The notes under the pieces were generated by a model. It worked only from the letters and a program-made list of their open reading frames with translations, had not been told where the DNA came from and ran no database searches. 64,000 nt of DNA from [Phialemoniopsis] sp. UDSM-2020 (Eukaryota; Ascomycota; Sordariomycetes; Thyridiales; Thyridiaceae): assembly GCA_018873225.1 (NCBI GenBank), contig JAEILZ010000002.1, forward strand, positions 2,790,001-2,854,000, given 5' to 3'. Shown one piece after another: positions 13,501-23,985 of this stretch. The first letter of the stretch is position 1. Each line of letters opens with the position of its first letter. The translations under genes and the position numbers were made by a program.

Positions 13501-16500
13501 CTTCGCGCCCTCGTAAAAGTTCGTGATGGAGACACTGTCACTTAGCCCAAATTGTGGCCAGCAGCTAACCAGCCACCAACCAACATTAATTCCGCGCATC
13601 ATTCGGTAGCATCGGATCACTCGGGCCACGGCCACTTTTGGCCTTCTCTCGCGTGCGTCCTGCCATTGAAATAAGGTCTGCGCCGTATGGCGTGCGAGCT
13701 TCTTGTTCGTGTGCACAAGGACGTTGTAGGTACGGAGATATACATGCGATACAAAGCACAAGGGTCGACGGTCGGACTCGAGTTTCGCAAGATGGTCGCT
13801 GACAGACAGACTCTTAGTGCTGACAATGTTTATTTTCTTTCCCCTTTGGTCCACCTCGTCATTCACTCTCATACGTACATTCGTACTTCGTACATCATTT
13901 CATCAAATGAACCTTACTAACGGACAGATTGCCCAGAAAAGGCAAAATAACAATCGCCGGCTTGCACGGAATCCGCCGTCTAACCCCCGTCTCGGTTGCC
14001 AACGACACTCACGAGCCAGTTTTCCCTGATACGCCTGACTGATCAGAGTCGTATCCAATCCTCGTGTGCCGCCGAGGCTGCCAAGGCCTGCCCACCCCCA
14101 TGACGCATTCCTGGTTCGACTCCACCACTTGTAATGCTGCATAAACCCATGCCTTGTATGGACCTTTTCCAGAAGATTGTTGCGTATCGGTGCCTACCGG
14201 GCGCTCTCTCCACATTGGCCTGTCTGGATGCTGCAGAGTCGGCAGACAAAAAGCCATAGAGCACTGGTTCCATAGGCTGGTCGATCAAACATGCTCGGGA
14301 GGGCGATCTGTCCATATCCTCTCGTGGACAATAAGCGATGACAATAACACCCTCATTTTGCGGATCATCGGTCTTGGCGTTGCAAGATAAAGCCAGCCAA
14401 GGCGTGCGAATAATGCTTGGCAGCGGTTCCAACTGCCTTTGACTCCATGCGGTAATAACAAGTCGCATCCAAGGAAACACGGCCGCCGCCGCAGCGTGAT
14501 CCCCGTTCAAGGGGATCTTCCCTCATGCAGCTTCTCCGTAGTGCGGCCGTTGGTCCTGGGGGGCGTTGAGATCAAGGTCCCGCTTCCTGCTTGCTGCCAC
14601 GCTGCTTGCTCTCTTGCTCATCCTCGTCCTTGTCCTTGTCGCCATGCTACTCGTTGGGGCAAAATTAATGCGACCCAGCCTGCCTTGTGATATGCCGACC
14701 TTGTAAAGCAATCACCACACTGTCGATCCCGATGGGCTATCCCGGTCGAGCGGTGACAACCTCCCGTCGCGTGAGGACTTGCTAGCTATCTAAGTACTTA
14801 TGATGTGTGTGTCTGTGCCAATGGTTGTCTACTTGCAGGAAAACGCATCTCTCCCGCGGAAAAGAATGATGAGGATGTAAGTCCGAGAGTGCTGAACAAG
14901 CTCATTTTTCGCAATTTGAACCTGCGCCGCAAGCAGACGGTGAGCTCCTGCGTTTAGCGCAGGGTCTCTTGCCTCTACGCGGCATATAGCCTCTTACAAT
15001 AGGTGATCCGTCCATATTGGGTTTAGATATTGCATCTTGGACACTGCTGTGCCTTCGGCTAGTGACCTCTTGCGAGGCTGGCCTTGCTCTTTCCAGCATC
15101 TGCGTCCTCCAGGGAGCGCTGCACTACATATCTACCACCCCTTTCAGTTGAGCACACGGGCTTTGCATTGCGGGCAGGTAGGTACCTGGCCATGGGAACG
15201 CAAGTACATGCGCACGGAGAACGGAGGTAGGCTATCATGGGCAGGCTCCGTGGCCCCCTGCCCTTCTAACCCCCGGACGCTACCAGGAAGGGGACAAGAC
15301 AAAGGCCGTTGGATTTTTATTTTACCCCCCTCGTCCCAATTTCCGCCCAGCCCTACGAAATAAGAACGGCCGGGCGGCGCAGCAGGGGTGGTCGGATCGT
15401 CGCTTGAGCATGAAATGCCTGCTTTTGGACAAAGAGCAGCAGCGTCTGTACAGCAAGAGTCGACCGCCGCCGAGATCAGCGGCGAGGAATCCGGCCTCCA
15501 CGACGCCCCTGCCGAGGTGCCGTCATCAAAAGCACGAAGTGTCGGCCGAAAAGGAGCGGGCGAAGGAACAAACCTCTGTCGCATCGACATCATACATGAA
15601 CGAGAAGGGAAGGCAAAAGATGATGGAAGCGGGCCAAATGAGTACCAACACTGACCTGCCCAGAAAAATGACTCCCCCGGTATGTCCACACGTTACAATC
15701 TACAGTTTTGAACGTGAGTTGGAACCGCGGAAACCGCCGCTGCAAAGAGGAGATGGATGCGTGCTTGTGTGTGTGCCACGGAAAGGTGCGGCGAAATAAG
15801 GATGATGTCTAGATAGAGTACAGCGGCCCACAAACACTATATCGTACAAACGAGATCTTTTGCCAGTGTAATACATATGGTACATGTCCCGTCTCATCTA
15901 TTGAGGAGACTGCGGGATGTACATAGAGGGAGAGACGATGGAGGGAGGCGGGAGGCTGTTGGACGTTCTCGATCCCGCCCCTTGCCATACTCCACTCCCG
16001 CAACGGCCGGCCGTCTCTCCCGTTCAGCCTATTTGGGGGCCAAAAAACCGAAAGACGATGCGAGCGAGCGTGTTACCAACAGCATGTCGGTGGTGACATT
16101 GGTCTCCCATCCGTGATATAGTGATTCCGCTCCCCTCGCTGTTGATCGGTTGGCTGCGACTAGTCTTTGATACGTCCGACCCGGGGACGGCCTAGATCCC
16201 TTTGAGCAGAATGATAATCCACATGCGCAATTTTCCCCTTGGCTCTCTGCAGGTGATGCAGTGCGGACAATAACCAACATAAGGCCGTAAAATTCCCAGA
16301 GTGGCACGGGAAGTCCAGAGGGCCTGTCAGATGCAAGCCTCCCGCATGCGCTCGAGGCAGCCAGCCGCCGGTTCAGGCTGGCGGGTTTTCCGCGCTGTTG
16401 CATCGAGCAGGAGACTGTAAGGCAACAGCGAACAGCAGCAAGAGACACATCGGGAGGACAAATGGCTACTCGCAGTGGTTGCAGATCGAGAATGCTGTGC

Positions 16501-16637
16501 AACGGTCCACACGACTCACGTCGTTCTTGTCAAAGCAGGCAACGCGTGTATTGCACAGCATTGGTCACTTCCCATAGATCGAGCTACAGCAGTATGCAAG
16601 CGTCTGCTGAAATTGAAAGCCCATCTAGGCCGTAGAA

Positions 16638-18422
16638 CTAGCAGTCGCATCGTCCGTACCAGCGGGGGAAGGCAACGATGTCGCGGATCGTCTGAACACC
16701 GGAGAGGTAGCAAAGAAGGCGGTCGAACCCAAGACCAAAACCGCCGTGTGGAGGACAGCCCCAGCGACGGAGATCGACGTACCAGTCGAGACTGCCGGGT
16801 TGTGAGCTAGGTGTATCGCCCTCAGGCTCTCCTTCGGTCTGGCTGGCGGCGAGATCCAGCGGCGGCGTCGCCATTCCATGCATCGTCATCGCATCGAGAA
16901 GTTGCGGCAGGCGGTGCTCGCGCATCGACCCGCCCGCAATTTCACAAAACTCAGGCACTAACAAGTCAAAGCACTCGACCGTCTCGCGAGACTCGTGGTA
17001 TCCGACTGATCCATCAAGATTCCCTGCCGAGACAGTTGGACTGCTGCCTGTAGACAGGTCCATTGAGCGACCTGGGAGCATGTAGAATGCTTTGATGGCA
17101 CGGGGGTAATCTGTGACGAAGATGGGCTTCCCTTCGCCGACCGTGCTCGCGAGATATTTCTCGTGTTCTGACTGTAAACCAGAGCCCCATTCTGGTCTGT
17201 GTGTAAACTTCTTCCTACTCGATTTGAGGATATCGATTGCCTCAGTGTATGTGATGCGTGGCCAAGCCTCCTTCATCAAGCCCTCCCATCGCTGCACAAC
17301 TTCTGCGGCAGGCGCGAGGTCGTTAACGCCCTGTTTGGTGCGATGCAACAGATCTTGCGCCGCTGTTGACTTGTAGACGCTGGTACTGAGACTGCGAAGC
17401 ATGTCCTCCACGAGGTCCATGACACTTGCCATGTCGTCCACGAAACACATCTCGGCTTCGAGCATGTAGAACTCGCTCAAGTGGCGAGAAGTGTCACTCT
17501 TCTCGGCACGGAAAGTCGGCGAGAGAGTCCAGACATTCCCAACGGACTGTGCCAGAGCCTCAAGATGTAACTGCGTAGATACCGTCAGGTATTTGGTCGA
17601 ACGGAAGAAGTCCTCGTTTGTCTCGGATCCATCACCGGTAGCAGGTGTCTTGGTCGCCGGCGCCACCGTGAACACTTCGCCCGCACCCTCGCAGTCTGAC
17701 GATGTGATTAAGGGCGGATGTGTTTGTGTAAATAGTCTGTCCGCGAAGAACTGGTTCAGATGTGTGATCACTTCTGAACGGAATCGTAAAAGTGCAGAGT
17801 TGAAGGGCGTTCTCGGTCGTAAATGCGGTATGGTGCGGAGGAAGTCTGGCGTCTGGTATTTCTTTTGGATCGGAAATGTCTTGAACCGCAACTATTAGCA
17901 GTTGCCAAAGACCTCTTGACGGTGCACAGGTCTGAGATATCATACCTTGGCGTCGGACGGACCAACAACCTCGGCCTGGCTGACATGAAGCTCATGGCTT
18001 TGGCCAGATCCAGGTGAGGCAACCCAAGCTCCCGACAGGCGCACAGCTGCACCAACTGTCAGACTTTACACAAGGCATACCGGTCAGATCAATATCATAG
18101 ATTGCATAGAGGGTCTTTCAACATACCCTTGGGCTTTCTGCGCCGGAAGCACTGCTTGAAGCGGTTGAATCGAGGAGCCATCTCCAAGAGCTACGAAGTG
18201 GTGGCTTTTCATTGCGCGCACGGAGCGCACATATCCATCCACGATAATGTTGGAAGGTTCTTCTGGCCTCCATTCCAACAGCTTCGCGACAGACCGGCGT
18301 TTCGCATCATGAGAGACGTGTCTTCGTGTGTAGATTTGTGGTTTGAAAGTGGCTCGACCGAGAGATCGTGCAGCGAAGCTCGAACCTCTCATCCCTGAGG
18401 TGAAGATGGCCCTACGACCCAT
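16638..18422 (-). CDS. SLM5: Asparaginyl-tRNA synthetase, mitochondrial
   Basis: This class II aminoacyl-tRNA synthetase charges mitochondrial tRNA-Asn. I assemble three exons: 18127-18422, 17946-18063 and 16638-17891. The introns are 63 nt (acceptor AAG) and 54 nt (acceptor TAG), and the product is about 555 aa. The N-terminus is rich in Arg, Ser and Ala and lacks acidic residues for about 30 positions, as expected of a matrix-targeting peptide. An OB-fold anticodon-binding domain follows (VDGYVRSVRAMKSHHFVALGD, split here as VDGYVRSVRAM and HHFVALGD). The catalytic domain shows motif 2 (FRAEKSDTSRHLSEF) and motif 3 (GFGLGFDRLLCYLSG, then TIRDIVAFPR). The motif 2 form TSRHLSEFYMLEAE and the overall length match Asn rather than Asp or Lys enzymes. 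The gene is a housekeeping unit with no obvious operon-like partner. The splice sites are inferred from frame continuity and consensus, not from transcripts. Confidence 0.9.
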
Positions 18423-20327
18423 CGAAGTAGATCCTCGTCACCGTCTCCAGGTCCTAGCCATACGAATAGAGCAATTGTGGTTCCGGATAACGGGCGAACG
18501 TCGGATTGCGCTGTCGTTCATGAGGTTTGTGAAGTTGCAGTTCGCAGCTATCAGAGCTTTGCGATAAGATTGCCCAGCTACATCACCGATAAGATAACAT
18601 TGTAGGGACCACTTTACGGGAGCTTCCGGTCAAGTTTAGCGGTGTTACCGGCGCTGCAGAAGGCCCATGCCCTTGGGAATTGGTGACTTTTTAGCGTGCC
18701 GCCGCCTAACAAGTAAGAGTGTCTCGCTCTTCTCTGCCGACTTCAGGGCCCTCGGGTTTGCTTCAATGCTGTAAGAAGAAGCAAATCCAGACTTGCAAAT
18801 CTCAGCCAAACAACCTCTTCTGCCTTGTCCGGAGCCATAACATTGCTTTTTCTAGTCAGGCCTTTCAGTGGACTGCCTCAGCTCTCTGGACTTTGCTTTT
18901 TTTTCCGCGCTGCCTGCAGGCGGCATGGAAGATCACATTCGTTCCCCTGGGACCAATCGGGCCTCCGTCTAGAGATGTGGAAGAGCTTGATCTGCCACCT
19001 GTTTTGGAGCTTGATGACTCTGATATTCCTCCCCGGATGATCGCCCAAAAGGCTAGAGGAGCTTGCCGGCGGTGTAAACATCTTGCCGTCACCTTCGGTC
19101 TGTGATTCGCGATGGTCTGCAACTCATGCAAGCCGTCGAGATCGAGGCACATTCTCGGGCTCCAGGATCCTCACCGGTCAGTGAAGCCCCTTGCTCACAC
19201 ACACCATCACAATGATCCTGATGCGAGGTGAATCTTACAGAGAGGGCTTGGCTTCGTCTCTTCCCAGTACCTAGCTATCACCAGTCATACCGAGCCCCCA
19301 CGCTGGCCATGGTCTTCCTGGAAGACATGCCCTGGCTAGTCCCTGCTTCTGATCAACCTCAAGGCAGTGTAGATATCGTGACCGGTATGCATTGGTTCTC
19401 CTGCACCCGGCCTCACTCGCACCAGTGCCATATATGACCACTGCTATAGCCCCCCTCCATCTCTCCTCTCCCCTCCCTTTCTTGGAAGCAGCAGCTCTCT
19501 CTAGCACGGTGATCTTTTGACACGTCACCGCTCATCGCGGAATCGCACGGACGAGTCCCCAGCTCGACCCGTCCAGTCAACTGATTCCAAGTGAGATGTC
19601 GACTCAGCGCCTGTCTCCGGGATTCTATATCGTACAGACCGAGACGGAGGTTTAAGATCTAGCAGGAAGCAGGCTACACAAAGAGATCTTGCATAAGACA
19701 CGGCAAATTGCAGCGCCCCCGAACGCCCCGCGCGGCCAGCAACGGCCATGGTGCCCTCCCAGTGATCCCATAGCCGTGCATCTGGAACGTTTGGTGATAC
19801 CATGTCGGCGGCTCCTTTGGATGCGCGGATTTGAACCTCATCTCCCCTTCAGAGGAAAAAACCGCACATCACCGGGGGCCGCCGGTGGACTGCCTATTGG
19901 TGCCGCCGGCCCCCCTTCCACTCGCTGATGCCACTCTTTTCCTCTGTTTGTCGTCCTTGTCTGGCTACTCGACATCAAATGTCCTAGACAGTGGAGGGCT
20001 GCCGACACATGCCCCGTTACACGAGATCTCCCATCCCAACGAATCTCGGCAAAGTGAACCCTTTCGCATTCCTCTCCAATTTCAGCCTTACTCGCGGCTT
20101 TGTTTCCTTAGCAAGCTTGCTTCTACCAATTCGCTTATACAGGGTCTGATATATATAAGCATCCATGATGCGGCCTGTCAAGTCTCCCATCTTGAACGAT
20201 ATGACTCCCCAACATCCAGTACTCGAGGTATCAAGGTCCTTCTTTTCTCACACCGTACCTCTCTTCCTCTCCTCCTACAGGTCGACAAATCACCGTCTTT
20301 GCCGACCTCGGTACCTACGCCATCATC
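18423..20327. other. Divergent intergenic region (AsnRS / PARG-domain gene)
   Basis: This 1.9-kb region separates two divergently transcribed genes. I see no conserved frame in it. Its right end becomes pyrimidine-rich on the plus strand and contains a TATA-like element, which fits the promoter of the PARG-domain gene. Confidence 0.55.
20149..20159 (+). promoter_or_regulatory. TATA-like element upstream of the PARG-domain gene
   Basis: The sequence ATATATATAAG lies about 170 bp before the proposed ATG and is followed by a CT-rich stretch, a common fungal core-promoter layout. This rests on the sequence pattern only. Confidence 0.35.
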
Positions 20328-21516
20328 ATGCCTTCCAGTAGTTCCAAGCATTCAAAGCCCAAGGCATCGGACATTGCTTCGGAGACCAAGAGAGTGTACA
20401 TACCTCACATCAAGCAAAAGTGTGCGGACACATGGGGGACATATTCCTACCTCTACCGACAACCCCTGTCGCACCTCACCTTTGAGAACGTCCCGCGTGG
20501 CCAGACCGTACCGCCAAATATCTGTGAGTGGATGGGCACTCCAGGGGGGAGACACGTCGCTCTCCTGTTGGTTGGCAGCATCTGACCTAGATTTGTAGGC
20601 GTGATGACGGGAGACCCGGCTGATTTTGCCATCAACTGGGCGGCACACAGCGACGCCAGGGTCGCTTTCATCTGCGCCGCGAACGACAAGCGTCCCGGCG
20701 GCGACTGGGAGACGGGGGTGGTGGGCTACGAGGAGAAGCTCTGCCGGCGCAGCACCCTCTCCGCGACACTGGCGACTCCCGGCCCGGGATCCTTTGAGCA
20801 GGCGCATTACCCTCTACCCATCGCGGGCGGTATTCTATCAGAACAAGTCGGTAAGGACTAATAGACACACACATATACCGCAATTCCACACAAGGTACAG
20901 AGGCGCTGACTGAAGAAACCCGGGTACACCAGTGATATTCCGGGGCCCGCACGACCGGTACGAGAAGCTGGACCCGGAGGACTGGGTCGACCTGCCCATC
21001 TGCTCCGTGGCGCCCATCAAGTGGCCCAAGCTGAACCAGAACGGGACCAAGTACTCGTTCGCCGAGGAGCGCGAGATCGTCATGAACAAGCTGCGCGCGG
21101 CCCTGCGCATCTGCGCCTACCGGTACTATACGAGCGTCGTCATCGGCGACTTTGGCCTCGGCAACGGCTGCCGCAACCCGCCGCGGGAGCTCGCCGAGAT
21201 GTGGCGCGAGGTGCTGCTCTGGGACCCGGAGCTCAGGGGCCGGATCCAGCACGTCGCCTTCGTGCTGCCGGACCCCGCGACCAGCACCACCAAGCTGATC
21301 CTCGAGGACATCAACAAGAAGAGCAAGAGCTCCAAGGGCAAGTCGAAGAGCAGCAGCTCCAGCAGCAGCGGTCACTCGTCGAGCTCGTCGTCCCACTCCA
21401 GTGTCTCGGGCCCGACCGACAAACAGGTCTTCGACACGGTCTTCAGCCCCGCAGAGCTGCAGAGGGCGCTCACGATTCCGGACCCGCGGTATGGCTTGAG
21501 CAATATTATGGGCTGA
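20328..21516 (+). CDS. Microbial-type PARG-domain protein (DUF2263/TIGR02452-like)
   Basis: Three exons (20328-20523, 20599-20850, 20933-21516) encode 343 aa. The family is related to poly(ADP-ribose) glycohydrolases and is expected to hydrolyse ADP-ribose polymers or conjugates. The macrodomain core is visible: a hydrophobic strand with a following Asn (VAFICAANDKRPGGD), then a loop ending in a diacidic pair, GYEEKLCRRS, with Glu110 and Glu111 at the PARG catalytic position. The canonical signature is GGG-X6-8-QEE; here it reads GGD...YEE, so the third Gly and the Gln are replaced. Later, VIFRGPHDRYEKL and SVAPIKWPKLNQNG match the family's middle section, and the conserved VIGDFGLGNGCRNPP follows. 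Between about residues 276 and 303 lies a Lys/Ser-rich low-complexity insert ahead of the final helix. Both introns begin in phase 1 with good donors (GTGAGT, GTAAGG). The physiological substrate in fungi is not known to me. Confidence 0.82.
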
Positions 21517-23985
21517 TGGAGGTCGTGTGTCTCGGCATGTGGGAAGTAGGCGAATAGAAGATATGGGATCGTGGGATTGGTAAACTTGCAACGGGCTCAG
21601 GCCTACTTCTACTGCGTTTTTTTTTTCTCGTTTTCATTCTCTCGGACTTTCGTACAAGGGTTGGACAGTGATGTGGCAGGCTGAACGCCCCCCTGTTTTT
21701 CTTTTTTGAGTTGTTGACACAACCACCACTTCTTCACCGGTTGAAAATAGGTACAGTCGGTGACGCCCTAATATCACTCTTCCTTGCTACTGTGCAGCTA
21801 CGACTTATTAGCGCGTACTGGAAAACAAATACAGAATTGTTCTTCCTCTGACATCACAAATCGGTCGATAGTGTACTCCGTCGATGATGTCTGCCTTCTA
21901 TGAAAGCCATGAGCCATCTGTGAGGTCTAGACAGCACCAGTAGTACCTGCAGATGTGCATCGGAGACATATGGGATTTGACAGGTTACTTTAGGGCACAA
22001 GACAAGGGGGTGGGCAGGTCTCAGCGCCATGCCGTGCAACAATCGGCAGGAATGTGTTCCTATAGGCGGCACAACACAACCCTGGGGCGCTCTGTGAATC
22101 ACAAAAGCCACAGACTCCTCTTCCTGTTGAAGGATTAAGAAACACAGGCACGGGCTTACTGAAGAAAAAGCCCCAGCGCGGCAGAAATGCCATATGATCC
22201 CCCAAGGACAAGATGGCATTTTCTATATGGCTGCTTTGGCTTTGAGACATGCAACCCAGCCTTCACAACCTCGAGCCGTGATCCCCGCATCACCCAAATC
22301 AACACTTTTCAGCTTCTGTCGGGCCGAGGTTGACTGCTTGCAAGTAGACCAAAGACAAAAGAATCACTCGAGATGGAAGAACTGTCTCTTGTCGTTGACA
22401 GAGACCGGGTCATCCGATGAAAGAAACAGCGCACTCGGCTATGAACTGCTATAATCTCCTATGGACCCGAGACAATGGGTCTCAATGCAGCCCGCCCTGC
22501 ACAGGAATGTGAGGCTGACAGTTGGGGATCTGCTTCTAGGGTCGGTTCCAAGCCTAGTAAACGACCAGGGCGACAAACATGATTATACCCCGAACTTATT
22601 CGGGGCGCCCCGCTCAGAAACCAATACACGCATATCTCTCAAACGCGCACGCCTTGCAGACCGATGGTCCTTTTGTGTCTCTTGGGTGTATCCTCATCTA
22701 AACCAATAACATAAGCCTTTGTTTTACTGCTACGTTGGCTGGGCTGATCAAAGCTGAAATAAGCATCTCGCCTCGAGCCGCTCACCCACAATCCGCAACC
22801 ACAACGGACAAACGGTCTGACGAGGCGGCTATGCTGACACGCCCCCTTGAAGGTACCCTTACTAGACATTTCGTCATAACTGGGTTCCAGCCTGCAAGCC
22901 GGTCTTGTTGGCTTTACGGACGCAAGCCCAAAAAAACGAGCCATGATGTGAGTTTCCACAGCAGAACACCTCTGTCAGTTAAGATGGCTAAATAGCATAA
23001 CCAGTGTATCTTGTCTCTCAATCCGGGCACAGCAGAGGCTACATGCACAAAGTTCCCAGGGCTGAGAGTGACAGGTCATACTCGTGACCCTTACGACTTG
23101 GCCTTTGGAAATATGCATATATTTACAAGAGAGAGGCGGCTACTAGCCGTACCGCACGTAAGGATTACCCGCTTCTCTCCAAGTGGAAAACGGGCTCGCG
23201 TCGTGCAGCTAAAACCCCCTTCCCCCTTCTCGGAGCACGTTAATGGAGATACGAGATCGCGTCGCACCGCAGGCTGCATGCAGGTGCTCCGATCCAGACA
23301 CTGCCCTTTTTCATGCCCGTTGCAGGAGCACAGCATCTCAAGGGAAGAACGATAAAAAAAGAAAACCAGTCTAGGGGACCTAGATATGACGATCAAAACA
23401 TGACAGAGTAGTTTGGCAGTCCTGCCCGCCGGTGTGTTTTTGTCTTAGATCCGATCTGGAACATCTCTGCCGTCTTATGCAGCGGCAAGAAAAAACGATC
23501 TGCTGTGTTCACCTCTCCAGGTGGACGGTTGACGTTGTGCGGAAAGCTTTCCACACCAGTCTGGTGGGTGTGTAACAAGTGTCGTTGGAGCGGTGAGGAG
23601 AACGACGGTATTGTTGATGTGAAGGAGGCGCAGTGGCGGTGACTAGATGGATCTCGAATCAACGTAGTTGTTGCATCAACATCAGTTATTGTCATGCTTC
23701 TCAGCGGAGCATTCCCAACTTGAGTAGACATAATGTAAGTCATGCCCTCTGAGTCTAAGTAATGGGAAGATCTTTCTGCACCGTGATTACTCGGTATAGA
23801 CTGGTGATACTCATGTAGGATGACTTCATTCCCATTACACCATGTTAAATCATGATCTCGTGGTTCTAATTAGAAACATCATCTATAATCCACCGAGAGG
23901 TGCAAATCCAAAGTCGTCGTGTCATGCAAGGTGAAGATGCTTTCCTCCATGGGATAATAGCCCCTGATCAGGCCAGCCTTTTCCC
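21517..23985. other. Convergent intergenic region, no gene seen
   Basis: About 2.5 kb between the PARG-domain gene and the minus-strand NPF-motif gene. Only short unsupported frames are present. A run of ten or so T lies near 21620, consistent with a 3' UTR. No RNA gene or transposon was recognised. Confidence 0.55.

Larger units (their letters stand above)
2610..16637. other. About 14-kb gene-poor region upstream of the WOPR regulator
   Basis: I found no credible gene here on either strand. The longest open frames (for example 7182-7736, 11349-11930 and 15144-15689, all under 200 codons) have Cys/Trp/Arg-rich, low-complexity translations typical of noncoding DNA, and none shows a domain or splice-extended frame. 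The next real gene is the Asn-tRNA synthetase, which is transcribed from the far side towards this region and ends at 16638. Most of the interval therefore lies 5' of the WOPR gene. It holds simple repeats, many short GGTAC-centred motifs (for example near 4580, 6500, 6645 and 15180), an A-run near 12395, and nothing I can identify as tRNA, rRNA or a transposon. It could contain a long promoter, a long spliced 5' leader or noncoding RNAs; the sequence alone does not decide. Confidence 0.55.

Noticed and set aside
14100..14130. Possible plus-strand tRNA B-box (GGTTCGACTCC)
   Set aside because: Only three T-stem pairs form, and there is no acceptor or anticodon stem upstream.
15144..15689. A 181-aa minus-strand frame in the gene desert
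   Set aside because: Cys/Ser/Pro-rich with no recognisable fold or homologous motif; overlapping frames on the other strand are equally long.
19800..19870. Possible minus-strand tRNA suggested by a GGTTCAAATCC-like T-loop
   Set aside because: The flanking bases do not form a five-pair T-stem, and no D-arm or anticodon arm could be folded.
20668..21591. A 307-aa minus-strand frame antisense to the PARG-domain gene
   Set aside because: The opposite strand has clear family motifs and consistent introns. The antisense frame is compositional.
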